A stretch of DNA of 64,000 bases from Siderastrea siderea (Eukaryota > Cnidaria > Anthozoa > Scleractinia > Rhizangiidae). Below are positions 35,177-47,509 of the stretch, piece after piece (within the stretch, counting starts at the first letter, position 1; the number at the start of each line of letters is the position of its first letter). The notes under the pieces are model-generated. The model made no database searches. It saw only the letters and a list, made by a program, of their open reading frames with translations, and had not been told where the DNA came from. Location of the stretch: contig OZ034979.1 of NCBI GenBank assembly GCA_964030785.1, forward strand, positions 5,513,423 to 5,577,422, in the 5' to 3' direction. The position numbers and the translations under genes were made by a program.

Positions 35177-35957
35177 AAGTATCTTGGGGTTGTACTGGAT
35201 CTGTGCCTCTCATGGAATGATCACGTAGATTACATCGGACGTAAAGTGTCTGCAAGACTTGGTATGCTTCGCAGAGCACGTAAGGTCATTTCGCGGGAGT
35301 CGTGCATAACTCTTTACAACGCCATGGTACTCCCAATATTTGACTATTGTGCCACTATATGGGACTCCTGTGGCAGGACCAATCGCGATTACTTAGATAA
35401 ACTACATAGACGTGCCGCCAGCATTATTGAGGGAAACAAAGTCTCTCAGCCTCAGGTTGCGCAGGTATTTAGTTGGCCCTCACTCCAGTCCCGCCGGGAC
35501 TATCTGAAATGCATGCTAGTTTGTAAATGTTTACATAATTTGGCTCCACCCTATCTGCTTAAGGAATTTCACCATTCACGCGAATTTCACGATTATAATT
35601 AGCGCCATAGAGATTTGCTGCGTCCGCCTTTTGCGAAAACATCTAAGCATCAGGGCTCCTTCAGGGTTATCGGAACTAAAATATGGAACAGCCTCCCGTT
35701 GAAACTGAGGAGGGTTCAGGAATTAACACGGTTTAAGTCTGGCCTTAAAAAGCTTTTTAAATCTAGCTGAATTTACCCCCATCGCTTACAGTAATTGAGT
35801 GTTACTATGTTAATACTTTTGTAATCTGAAATTTTGTATTCTGTAATATGTTATTTCTATGTAAATTTATGTTAAACAGAGCCCCATTCAAACCGGCCTC
35901 GCTGAACTGGGCACCTCTGTCCAAATATTGTTGAAATAAATAAATAAAATAAATAAG
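35177..35957 (+). pseudogene. 3' end of a non-LTR retrotransposon reverse transcriptase
   Basis: The + frame from 35177 (KYLGVVLDLCLSWNDHV) runs to a stop at 35600-35602 and reads on in the same frame to 35770. It shows the usual end of CR1/jockey/I-type LINE polymerases: YNAMVLPIFDYCATIWD, LHRRAASII and, after the stop, IGTKIWNSLPLKLR. One in-frame TAG breaks it and everything 5' of the thumb region is missing. The 3' end is an (AAATA)n-like tail (35934-35957). Confidence 0.85.
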
Positions 35958-36157
35958 GATGTCTATCAGACAAAATCGAAAAGCAGGACACCCAATCTCT
36001 CGAGAAAAAGCCTAAGGGACTTCTATAAACAGCATTCTATCCGCCGATCGAGACTGACTATCAGGAGCCTACGTTTAAACTGCATGCAATGTCGATGAGA
36101 AGCATGTTTTTGCATCATCTAAAGGATACTGACATTTGAAAAGATATCATAACAAGT

Positions 36158-36470
36158 GTAGCTAAGGAGAGAGGGAGGCAAGAGGAGGAAAGGATATACA
36201 AGGACTTCCAGTGGGATTCCCTCCCCGAGAGCGGCAAGGTGGAAAAGCGGCGAGTAAGAGACCACGACTTGTATCTGAAAGCGCATGGCTTGACTACTAT
36301 CGGTCGGAAGCCTGTCCAACAAAACAAAAAAATTGTGGACGCAAACGAACTGTCTACTTATCAAGATGTAGTGAAACCGGAGAATGAAGAATATCCAAAT
36401 GTAACGAGGACGAGAGCGACAATGATCTTGTTTTTGCGGCTTTGGATGAACAGGCAGTCCTTCGACAATT
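36158..36470 (+). pseudogene. Decayed SAP-like domain fragment of a repetitive gene family
   Basis: A frame from 36158 gives YKDFQWDSLPESGKVEKRRV followed by RDHDLYLKAHGLTTIGRKP. It resembles the short SAP-like helix-loop-helix (W..L...G.L..LRV.DLD.YL..HGL) seen in many transposon-associated cnidarian proteins. A second frame shows an acidic tail (NEDESDNDLVFAALDEQ), so at least one frameshift is present. No start and no catalytic region are seen. The assignment rests on remembered motif shape only. Confidence 0.4.
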
Positions 36471-37359
36471 AGCCTCATGCCAGATAAACAAATCACTACA
36501 GTTCTAGTTCATGCTCCATGAGACCGACCATCTCATATTTAATAACAATGTATCGGTGGTGGTTCTAAAAGGAGGAGTGGTGGGGGGGGATCACGAAAAC
36601 TACCACAGCCAATAAGGGGGTCATTTAATTGCCATAACGCTTTAAGCGGGGGGGGAGCAACAGGTGAATGTTACGATGTCGAAACAAAAATCCTCCGACC
36701 ACCCCGCAGACGATATATAATGACAGGACCCCTACCTCCTCACTGACAGAAAAATTCGCAAGACTTTCATCACTCATCTTCTAATTCGGTATATCTTCTG
36801 AAAGAAAAAGAAGTGAGTCTGAGAGGTGAAACTTTTTTCATAAGGCAATGTCCAATGCTAAGACTTCAAATTGGCACATGATAATTTGTTTCTTTGTTAC
36901 ATTAGCTTCTTCTGTGAAAGGACAATCACTTTAGAGAAAGCTCTATCTGTGTTAAGACCAGTGTATGAGATAAGTCGTAAAATGATGCTAGGGATAACTC
37001 GGATAACTAGCAAGACAAGAAAAATAAGAGGTGTACTAGTAATGGAGCTGTTGACACTTTTGATAGAGCTTGACACTGAAGACTATTTCTCCACTCCCCT
37101 ATCAATGTTGTTTTGACCTCGTAAAGAACCTATGAACCGCCGTACTTTCAAGGAAAAAGGTTCTGAGAATTTGATAGCTCGCTATGTGGATGAATCAAAG
37201 CAGTGAGAAACAAATAAATGAAATCCGATCATGAAATCGTCATTCTCTGGACTTTTTCGCTGTAAATTAAAGACCCCTCGATTTGTTGAGACATTTATTA
37301 CTGGACACTTCATCCTCCGAGCTCTACAGTTAAACGTCTTAAAATCCTGAAAGGTGTAT
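36471..37359. other. Gene-free stretch
   Basis: G-runs near 36575-36655 (gtggtggggggggatc and gcggggggggagc). No gene or clear repeat. Confidence 0.4.
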
Positions 37360-39650
37360 TCATGAACATCTTAAAAATAGGGTGGTCATTTACGGCTTTC
37401 GTTTGAATTTTTGCAGATTGTACAAAGGACACACAAACGTTTTCGGCGATCATTTTAGGATGTCATTACCAGTGACTATAATTTCCTGAACATTGCCGAA
37501 AAATATTCTGTGATATTTCGATTGTCACGACTACTTTTCACGGTGGAGGTGTAATTTTTCACTTACAACTAAAGTGCAACATCGCTGAACGCTCACTGTT
37601 TGTGAAGGAAAGCACTGAATTTTCTTTTCTTAGAGCATTTTTTGCTAGAAAAGACAGATCATGATTACGAACTATGTGCATAAGTGAGTTTTCACCGTCT
37701 GAGTTTAGATTCGATCCCAAACAAACGAAAATCGGTTGGACGCTTGCCGGATAGAAAACTTCAGAACTTAATCTCAATTTCCCAGGCAAAAACTAGAAGA
37801 GATTTTACGTAAAAATTACTTGGATATTATTTTAAAAGCTGTCAACGTAACTATACTAGATGCTTCACTAGTCCTCTGGCATTTGCTAAAAAGCGGACAC
37901 AAATAGGTTTTTCTTGTCCAAAATGTAACCAAAGTTTAAATAAATTAAAATAAAGGTAACTTTAAGGCTACAGAGAAAAAGAATTACCTAAAGATGAAAA
38001 TGAAACTGGAAATTATATCTGAAGTCTTTCTTTTTCACTTTCATAAACCGACAAATTGAATTTACAAACAAGGATATAAAATTAAGTACCTGCTTAGTTT
38101 GCCGCCTAATGTTACTGCTTCCGAAAAGAGAGCCCAATTAATCTTAGACTTAAAGAATTCAGTAGCGGCAAAAAAACCTGAAGCAAACGACTAAACAAGT
38201 GCATAAGCCAGGTCAATAACTGTACTTACCTCATAGAATCCACGGATTGAATGAGTAACTGAACAAAAATTGGGTGTTTCAATAGAAACAAAGAGGAATT
38301 AAATGTCATTCAGTGACATATCTTGAAATAAATTATGTTTTGAGTTGCTGTGTCTTATGTAAAATAAAATGAATTCTTTGAATGTCTTTGTGGCGTCCCT
38401 CTGAGTGCTTTTTACAAAAAATGTTTTAGTTATTATGACGTTTGGGAAATAAACACTTGAAGCGATTATCAGCGAAGTCCTATTTTTAAACGTACCTCAA
38501 GACTAATGTTACTCTTTTACGTTTAACTCTGTCAAAAACAGAGAGCCAAAATGACCATCCATCCATAAGTTTAACTGGTAAGGGACAGCGATTATTTTTA
38601 ATATCTTATGTGAACGGAAGACATTATTTGTTACGCCGGCTGATCACTAATTATTCTATTGTAAGAGTCGTTAGTTGTGAGTAGAGAACCAGTGCAATCT
38701 TTGAAACGTGTGGGTCCTTTGTGAAATGCTGTTTGATAAACTTAGTGACAACTAAGAAGGGAATGAAATTTTTTTCTCGTGCTCAAATGCAATATGCTAT
38801 TTTTCTGTACACAGGGCAATTTATACTGACATTTACTCTCTCTAGTATGTAGACAAAAAATTCAGTTGTACAGAAGTTTCAGTCATTGGAATAAAGGAAA
38901 GCAGTTTTCCAGTCATAGCGTATTCTTCTGATGCTACAAACATTAAAGGTTCCTTGTCAGGATTTTCGTGATCTATACGAAGTGGCATGTCTCTCCACCT
39001 CTCGTAAAAATAACATCCGTTCGAATTCCTAAAGAACAAAAGTTTGGCTTCACTCGTTGATCAGTAATTATTTTGTTATTGGTCTTTTTTTTTTCCGCGA
39101 TCAGGGCAGCATCATGCAATCTTGGAAACTTAATTGTTCGGCTCTGTTGTTTTCAGGTCTTCAAACTGTAATGTAGCCTTCCGGATGTTCGTTCTTAAAT
39201 TTGAATGTTATAGTTGAAATAAAATAATCCTTTTTTTTTCATTATATGAGTCTTGTTCCTTCTTCCAGTAAAGACAAACGGTGGCCTTTACAGCTGTTGT
39301 GATCTATACAAAAATAATTATTATTACTAGTTAATTTATTGAGCGATGTCTTTTCGGTATATGACAGTATGTCTACCATGAATGACGATTTTTTAAAAAT
39401 ATATCTTGACTTATGACTTTATACACGGGCAGTACAGAAAAAGTTTCATATCTTAAAACGCTTAAAAAGGAAATCTTAAAAGTCTTTGTTCTAAATCTAA
39501 AGCCCGGACTGACAGAAAAAATGTTCCACTGATGATGGTCGAGTTACCGAATATTTTTTTTCTGTTTATCGAAAGCCATAGAAAGTGACCGACCGATCGT
39601 GAAAACTACATCCGCTGCTCTGAAGGACGTAAGCATGATACGCTTATGTT
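37360..39650 (-). pseudogene. Copy A of an unrecognised spliced gene (cluster 37.4-46.0 kb)
   Basis: The sequence is inverted relative to 43.76-45.9 kb. The last coding exon, minus 39028-38842, is intact. After the acceptor ttttgttctttag it encodes 61 residues in phase 1, including CYFYERWRDMPLRIDHE and FIPMTETSVQLNFLSTY, then a stop. Upstream on the minus strand an open segment near 39510-39420 (GFRFRTKTFKISFLSVL) follows a tttt...cag acceptor. The exon between them (about 39300-39130) is frameshifted. A conserved donor (CTATGAG|GTAAGTAC, near 38230) lies in the 3' part. No family was recognised. Either a pseudogene or a gene whose remaining exons could not be assembled. Confidence 0.5.
38842..39028 (-). 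CDS. Intact C-terminal exon in copy A
   Basis: Phase-1 exon, 61 codons plus TAG. Its equivalent in copy D (+, 44413-44593) ends at almost the same codon (FLST then TGA) but gains an in-frame TGA three codons after the acceptor. Many of the A/D differences change third positions or conservative residues, and the copies share the length apart from a 6-nt indel at the 5' edge, which points to past coding function. Cellular role unknown. Confidence 0.45.
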
Positions 39651-39749
39651 ATTAATTGCTAATTACTTTGTTTTTGAATGTTAATTCAAAAACTCTCTTA
39701 TAAAGCGCTCTATAAAGAAAAAAAATGACCAGAGAGCTCTTACGATGTG

Positions 39750-41000
39750 TTGGAACTGAACACTTTCGTCTCATCGGCGTCAGTTTAACTCATAATGGAC
39801 TCCTTTTTTATCTTACTAGGTGGTTATTTCAGATTCCTTATGTGAACGGAACACGTTAAAGTAACCACCCAATCGTGAAACTTGCATCAGCTCTTAGTGA
39901 AAAAACGTCAAGTTACGGCGGCTGATCACTAATTACATGTATTTTATCATTGCTAGTCGTGATCCTGCGACCTGAGAGATCATGCGAGCTTTGAAAAGTG
40001 TTCTTCCATTGAGAAATGTTATTTATTAAACTGAGTAACGCATACAAAGGATGTGCAATTTTTTCTCCTACTAAAATGCGATACGACCTACGCTATTTTC
40101 CTCTACACAGGGCCATTTGTTGTGACATTTAAACTCTCCAATAAACACAAAACGTTTAATTCAGTGTAATCAGTAGTTTCAGTAATTGAAATAAGTTCAC
40201 ATCCTTTCCAGTATTTTCGTGATCTAAGCGAAGAAATTCTTGTGACTCGCTACCTCTGGTAGATCCATTAAAGGGGTCAACTAAAATCCGCTCCTAAAGA
40301 ACAAAAGGTTTGTTTCACTCGTTGATCACTAGTTATTTTGTTATTGATTTTTTTTTGTGATCAGGGCAGCATGATGCAATCTTGGAAACTTGCTTCTTTG
40401 TTGTTTTCAGGGGTTCAACTGATCTGGAATTTTCAAAGCCTTTCGAATTTTCGTTCTTAAATTTCAATGTTCGGTATTTGTAATTCTTGTTCCTATTTCC
40501 AGTAAGGAAAACGGCGTTTCACCTACGATTCGGTACAGCTCTTGCGATCTGCACAAGTATTTATCATTAGTAACTTTCTTTTTTTTTATTTAAGCGAGGT
40601 TTTTTCAATATACGGCAGTGTGCACACAATAAATTAGTAAGTTTTTTTGTGAAATATATATTCGTTCATTACTTAGACTGGACAATACAAGGAAAGCTTA
40701 ATAACCTAAAGGCGCTTAAAAGGGAAATCTTGAAAGTCTTTGTTCTGAACCTAAAGCCTAGACTGAAAGTAAAAACGTCAGTTGATGATGGTCCAAGGTT
40801 GTCTGGCAGAGTTACCGAATATTTGTTCCATGATTTTTATCCGGGAAGTTATATTGTGAGGTCGGCACCAATCGATCGTGGAAACTACACCCGCTCTCAA
40901 GAACAAAAGTTTGATACGCTTGTTAATCTCAAATTATTTTGCTTTGAATGTTTATTTAGTACCTCCTTTGAGTGCTTTCTTAAAAGGCAAAAAGGATTGC
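39750..41000 (-). pseudogene. Copy B of the unrecognised spliced gene
   Basis: Same orientation as copy A. It shares the 'gatcagggcagcatgatgca' block (near 40360), the segment GFRFRTKTFKISLLS (minus, near 40770-40700) and an exon-like minus stretch near 40460-40360 (KFKNENSKGFENSRSVEPLK). The last exon is badly eroded (LRLDHENTGK only, near 40230). A 120-codon + frame at 40649-41011 is the antisense shadow of this copy. Confidence 0.45.
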
Positions 41001-41221
41001 GCAGTTTATGAAGTCAAATTTCCTCTCTAAGATTCCACCCGATTTTCGATCATATTAATCTCACTTAAAAAAAAAAAAATCTCACTTACGTGGGCGAGGC
41101 ACGAAATGCGAGCGATGTTTGCTATGATGCGAAAATTTCAGGCCAGCTGAACGCAGAAACGGCCCGCTTGGCCAAGTACCGTAGCTATTCAGGAGTGCGC
41201 AATCATAAGCTCCTGAGTTAA

Positions 41222-41732
41222 AGTGCTACTATGATCAAAAAATCACTTTTATTTTTTCTTCGGATTTCGAAACTATGTTTGTTAAACACTCCTCAAGCGA
41301 AATTATAAGCGTTAATTTTCAGAAGAAGACCGTTAATTTAAACTGCAATTTTCCGGTTTAATGGTCCGCCATTATTACACCAGAAAGGATACAATGACGT
41401 CATACACGCAAGAGCTGTAGAATGTAGTGTGTGAACGCGGCTTACAAATTATGCAAAACACGAGTTTGAGAGTGTGAAAGCTCAAAACTCCCGTGCTGCA
41501 TACTAAATAAGGCACTTTCACACACACTGCATTCTACATCTCTTGCGCGTATGACGTCATTGTATCCTTTGTGGTGTAATAATGGCGGACCATTAAAACG
41601 GAAAATTGCAGTTTAAATAAACGGTCTTCTTCTCAAAATTAAGGCTTATAATTTCGCTTGGGGAGTGTTTAATAAACATAGTTTCGAAATCCGAAGAAAA
41701 AATAAAAGTGATTTTTTGATCATAGTAGCACT
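41222..41732. repeat. 511-bp foldback element flanked by TTAA
   Basis: Ends agtgctactatgatcaaaaa and ttttttgatcatagtagcact are mirrored, with arms of about 220 bp around a short centre near 41480. TTAA sits immediately outside both ends (41218-41221 and 41733-41736), the target duplication of piggyBac-like insertions. It is non-coding and contains two tgacgtca sites. Confidence 0.85.
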
Positions 41733-41939
41733 TTAAGCTTATTCGAGATCTCATCGCCACTATTATACTTATATTTATCTTACAAATACTACAACAATGC
41801 ACTGTAATTTCCATTATGATTTCCCTTGTAAATAGGTATTAAATATGTAATCACTTCATCATTATTATTATTTTTAGTCTATAATTTTGAATTGATGTGT
41901 ATTTGTCTTCTATTCTATCGTCTAATGCAATTCGTATGC

Positions 41940-43128
41940 GGTGAAATAAATCATGACCTCTATTTTCTAGCAAAAAATGCCCTAACAAAGGAAAATTCTT
42001 TCTTTCTCCATCAATGAGCGTTCAGTGATGTTGCTCTTTCGGGTTGTAAGTAAAAATATAAATTATACCTTCACCGCGAAGAGTGATCATGACAATCGAA
42101 AAGAACACCGAATATTTCTCAATAATCTTTAGGAAATTATAGTCATTGGTAATCATCGTAAAATGATCGAAAATGCTTGTGTGTCCTTTGTAAAATCTCC
42201 GAAAATTCGAAAGATGAATTTAGTTTGACCTCTTCATGAATACACCTCCTAGGAATAGAACGCCGGGGGGAAGCCGAGGCATTCAATAATGTTTCAGCTT
42301 TAAGAATACACAGGATTGATTGCAATAAATATTTCATCCTTTAGAGCACAGCCTGCATCTAAATCAAAGCAGTCAACTTCGGGATATCCACAACAACGTT
42401 TTTACAACATATTAGTTTGTAGTTAGTCGTTGTGTCAGGCAAACTTATCCCCTGTCACCTCAGTAATTTATATTGCAATTGGAAATTCTTCCATTTAGCA
42501 TTCGATTGAGGGTTTACAGATTCGTAATATACAGGTTAAATCGTCACTTTTTCCTGAATGATTAAACTTGCTAACACTAAGGACTCAACAAGTATCATAT
42601 AAAAACGCATCGCAAGTTTCATGTATTTTATAGCTTTCACAATGTATCAGCGAAGACAATTATAAAATATTATTTCAAGCAAGGCTAGGGTAGCTTGGAA
42701 TAGGAATAGAGTATTGCATTTCTGTAAAAGCATATTTCACAGTCTTGACTTTGCGAAACCATTTTACATCAAAACAAAATGATCAGTGATTACCCAGCGT
42801 CGCAAACTTTTGTTCTTGAGAGCGGATGTGGTTTTATATAACGTGAGAGTGTAAATGTCATAACAAATGGCCCCGTGTAGAGAAACTGAACGTATTGCAT
42901 TTTTAGTTGGAGAAACAATTGCACATCTTTTATATGTGTTACTCAGTGTAATAAGTAGCATTTCTCAATGGAAGAACACGTTTCAAAGCTCGCATGTTCT
43001 CTGCTCTGTTCGCGGAATCACAACTAACAACAATGAAAAATCAAAACATGTAATTAGTGATCACCCGGCGTAACTAAAAGTTTTTACATTAAAAAGCAAA
43101 ATTGGGAGGTTACTTTAACGTGTTCCGT
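41940..43128 (+). pseudogene. Tail segment plus copy C (partial) of the same family
   Basis: 41950-42250 is inverted relative to 37360-37600, and 42410-42600 repeats 45850-46000 directly. From 42770 the order follows copy D, but the last coding exon is collapsed: after acttttgttcttgag only about 40 bp remain before the conserved gtgtaaatgtcataacaaat tail. The copy is cut by the palindrome at 43129. Confidence 0.5.
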
Positions 43129-43672
43129 CACAGGTAACCCAATTGTTCTGCGTTGTGTGAGTGTTGTAATATGAGCGTAACGGCGGCCGTTGCGTAACAG
43201 TGAAATTATAAGGATTTGTATGGGAAAAAACGATTCCGACTTTAATTTAAAAATGCGAACGCGTTTTTAATAAAAAAAACCCTACCTGAAGTCCTCTGTC
43301 TGTTGTTCTTTCTCCTATGTGGTTTTTGGAGCGATTTAGCGCGATTCCAGTGAGTTTTAGTTCTACTGCCTTTCTCTCTTTATATATAAAGAGAGAAAGG
43401 CAGTAGAACTAAAACTCACTGGAATCGCGCTAAATCGCTCCAAAAACCACATAGGAGAAAGAACAACAGACAGAGGACTTCAGGTAGGGTTTTTTTTATT
43501 AAAAACACGTTCGCATTTTTAAATTAAAGTCGGAATCGTTTTTTCCCATACAAATCCTTATAATTTCACTGTTACGCAACGGCCGCCGTTACGCTCATAT
43601 TACAACACTCACACAACGCAGAACAAAGGTCACACGGTCTATATATCTCCCCTAGAGCTTGGGTTACCTGTG
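43129..43672. repeat. 544-bp near-perfect palindromic foldback element
   Basis: It starts cacaggtaaccc and ends gggttacctgtg. Inside, about 245 bp (gttctgcgttgtgtgagtgt ... ctttctctctttatat) is almost exactly mirrored around the centre near 43386 (tatatata). The right arm has about 35 extra bases before its end. It interrupts copy C right after gtgttccgt. The near identity of the arms suggests a young insertion or recent gene conversion. Confidence 0.9.
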
Positions 43673-43759
43673 CTAAAATAAAAGACAAGTCCGTTACGAG
43701 TTTAAATAAAAGGATCAATTGAGATGAAATTGTCTAATTTCCACACGAGAGAATAAACA

Positions 43760-46000
43760 TTCAAAAACAAAGTAATTAACAATTAATAAGCGTATCATGC
43801 TTTCGTCCTAGCTTCTGGAGCATGGGATGTAGTTTTCACGATTGGTCGGTCACTTTCTGTGACTTTCGGTAAATAGAAAAAAAAAATATTCGGTAACTCG
43901 ACCACAGCGTTGGACCACCATCAGTTGAAGTTTTTTCTGTCAGTCCGGGCTTTAGGTTTAGAACAAAGACTTTAAGATTTCCCTTATTAGCGTTTTAGAT
44001 ATGAAGCTTTCTCTGTACTGTCCAATCTTAGAAATGAGCGAGTAGATATATTTTACAAAAATTTCCACTCGTGGTAAGTATACCGATCATATACTGAAAA
44101 GACATCGCTCAATAAACAAAGAAATAAAACTAGATGGCAGCAGCTGTAAACAAAAACCGCCTTTTGTCCTTACTGGAAGAAGCGAACAAGATTCATATAA
44201 TGAGAAAAAAATGGATTATTTTTTTTTCAACTATATCATTCAAATTTAAGAACGAAAATTCGAAGGGCTTCATTACGGATTTGAAGACCCGAAAAAGCAA
44301 TAAAGAAAAAATCAAGTTTCCAAGATTGCATGATGCTGCCCTGATCGCGGAAAAAAGATCAATAACAAAATAATTAGTGATCAACGAGTGAAACAAAACT
44401 TTTGTTCTTTAGGAACTGATGTTATTTTTACGAGAGGTGGAGAGACATGTCACTTCGCATAGATCACGAAAATACTGAAAAAGAACCTTTAATGTTTGTA
44501 GCATCAGAAGAATACACAACTATGACTAGAAAACTGCTCTTCTTTATTCCGATGACTGAAACTTCTGTAGAACTGAATTTTTTGTCTACATGAGAGGGAG
44601 TAAATGCCATTATAGATTGCCCTGTGTGCAGAACTGATAGCATATTGCGTTTGAGCATGAGAAAAATTGCACTTGCTCTTTAACTGTAATTAAGTTCAAT
44701 AAACAGCATTTCTCAAAGGACGCACACGTTTCAAAGCTTGAATGTTCTCTGCTCAGATCGCAAAATCACAACTAACAACAAAAACAACAGAGTAATTAGT
44801 GATCAGACGGCGTAACAAATAATGTCTTCCGTTCACAAAATAACCGCTAAGGTGAAAGACGATTCCGTTATCAGTTAAACTGTTTTATGAATGCCGGGTT
44901 ACTTTGGTTCACTTTTTTGACAACGTTAAAGTCAAATAATAAGATATGTCATATGAACGAGTAACTGTTCACTGAAACAAAATGAGGTACCTTTATAATT
45001 AAAGTGCTGATAATTGCTTCAAGTGTTTATTTCCCAAACGTCATGATAACTACATAATCTCTTGTAAAAAGCAGTCAGAAGGGCGCCACGTAGACATTTA
45101 AAGAATTCTTTTTATTTTTATACTTAAGACACAGCAAACCAAAAATAATATATTTTAAGATATGTCACCGAATGACATTTACTTCCTTTTTGCCTTTATT
45201 TGGACGCCCAATTTTTGTTCAGTTACTCATTCAATCCGTGGATTCTCTGAGGTGAGCTCAGCTATGGACTTGTTTAGCTATTTGCTTCAGATTTTTTGTC
45301 ACTACTGAAGTTTAATTGCGCTTTTTTCTAGGAAGCAGTAACATCAAGTCAAGCGGCAGACTAAACAGGTACTAAATTTTATATCCTTAATTGTTTGTAA
45401 ATAGAATTTGTCGTTTTATGAAAATGAAAAAGAAAGAGCTCGCATAATTTCTAGTTTCAATTTCATCTCTCGGAGTTACGTTAAAAGCTTTTAAAATAAT
45501 AACCATGCAAGTAATTTTCATAAAAAATATTTTCTTGTTTTTGCGTGAGAAATTGAAACTTAGTTCTAAAGTCTTCTGTCCAAGCGTCCACCTGGATTTT
45601 CTTACATTAGTTTTCATCGAACCTGAACTCTCCATAGAACTCTCTTCGGCAGTTAGCTCTTGCTGGTGCAGTGGATGTAAACATCGGTTAAGCGAACGAC
45701 TCGGTTTCGATTCCGCACTACGCTGAGATTTTTCATTCTTTTGCTTTAAACTGTAAGCAAGGTGTTTACTTCATGTAATTTTAAGTGAAACTGAGATGAC
45801 CTCATTCTGAGCTATACATTCTAGTCACAACCACTATTTTATAGTCGATCGCCGGTCGTGTCAGGCAAAGTTGTCTTCTTTTACCTTTTTAATTCTTATT
45901 AAAATTAGAAATTCTTGCCTTTAACATCTGATTGAGTGTGTACCAATTCGTAATATACAGGTGAAATTGTCAATTTTCATCGATGATTAAACACTAACAA
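43760..46000 (+). pseudogene. Copy D of the unrecognised spliced gene
   Basis: In + order: acceptor tttttctgtcag followed by a GFRFRTKTLRF-type segment (from 43943, one frameshift relative to copy A), donor CTCGTG|GTAAGT (near 44072), a KFKNENSKGF block (near 44242-44271), acceptor ttttgttctttag and last exon 44413-44593 (CYFYERWRDMSLRIDHEN ... FLST, stop). A likely AATAAA signal lies at about 44698. Further 3', exon-like pieces end at TCTGAG|GTGAGC and AAACAG|GTACTA. An in-frame TGA at 44417-44419 breaks the last exon. Confidence 0.5.
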
Positions 46001-47509
46001 TCAACGCTGCCGTAACATGGTTCCCCACATACGGTTTTGTTACAATTTTAGGTTTATTCCATATATGGACAATAAGAATGGACTTTATGAATATTTTACT
46101 ATCTTTTTTGGGCAGTTTTAGTTTTTCAGGCAATTTGAAAGCTGGATTTCAATTACTTAATTGGAAACAGAGACCGGATGACCTCTGCCACGTTACCGAT
46201 TTTTCTATAGTTTTTACTCGAAGTGTTACTTAATAAGTAGCACCTTCGAAATGATTTGGCATTTCTTAGACAGTAAACATAATGATCAAAAAAATATCAT
46301 TTGATTGTTTCTATCCTGGACCGATCTTAATTAAACAGCAAGTGACCAAAGCGGAAAAACCAACTTCAACATATTTCAAAAGTAAGAATGAAATAACATT
46401 CGTGTTACCTCTTGGAACAGCTGTGTAGACCCAGTTGTGTCGTCTGCCCAGAAAATTTCAAACAAAGTGCAACCGTTTCTAATTCGTCCTCTATTCGGTG
46501 TATGCAAAGTCCCGGCGTGTTTTATACTGTTATGCTAAAGAGATAATAAGTAGTTTGTAAGGACACTTTAATTCTCTAGCAGACAAAAGATAAACAGAAG
46601 GCCAATATCTTCAAACGAGATTATTTATTTGCCTCCTGAGAGAGAAATTTTGAACTTTTTTCAAGCCTCGTACACAGGTACACTTCATACGTGTATTTCT
46701 GCCATAAGGCGATTTCAGACTACTCTTACGAAAGGGAAAGTTAAAAACTCTTTTTTGTGTTGTTGTTTAATCAGCATATTTTCAGTTTATTGGATCTCTG
46801 TCTCAACAAAATATACTTTGTTAACCAGTGAATTGCGTTAAGCCAGGAATGAGTTAAAGGGAAGACCTGAGCACCGGCAAGTACTTCACGTTAACCCACA
46901 TGGGAATGATAATACTGACAACAAAATCGCCAAAGTTGCCCAGGGAAAGACATAAGAAGTTTGAGAGGCATTCTGAATTAATTCCAGTGTGTCCCTTGAA
47001 TACACGGTAGTTTGATTGTTTTTGCAAGTAATTTTCTCTAAAGTTCTAGTTGAGATGGAGAAATATTTGTCAGATTCTTTCATTCACTTTGTAAAAGTAA
47101 TGATTGTGAGCCTATGAAATCAGAAAAAGTCCTACGGTTAGGTGAAAGCCATTTTTGTTTACTTTATAAATAGCTAACAGCGGACAAAGGTTGAGGCCTG
47201 TTTGGTTATACGGCAGCTGAACAATTGAAGGAATTGTTTTTTGAGTTCAACGGATTTTAGACTTCAAAATACTGATCCATTCCGATTAAATAAAAAATAC
47301 TTTGGATCAAACTAATGAATAAGTGAATTAAGCATATAGTTAGTTAATATTATTTGCAGCGCTAACTAGAAGAGACACAGATTGAGGCCTTTTTGGTTAC
47401 GGGCGTTGAACAGCTGAGTGTTTTGTTTTTGCGTTCAAAGGATTTCTGTCTCGTTCCAAATAACTGAAAGTGCCTTGGCTTAAACTTATGAATAAGGATA
47501 TTAGATATG

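Noticed and set aside
40649..41011. 120-codon + frame
   Set aside because: It is antisense to copy B of the gene-like cluster; the exon-like signals are on the minus strand.
45655..45725. tRNA or tRNA-derived SINE (A-box-like tggtgcagtgg, B-box-like ggtttcgattcc)
   Set aside because: No cloverleaf could be drawn, and the box spacing and flanks are not convincing.
46886..47083. 65-codon minus frame with a hydrophobic C-terminus
   Set aside because: It is not kept in the duplicate copy at 50.5-52.2 kb, and no family pattern was recognised.
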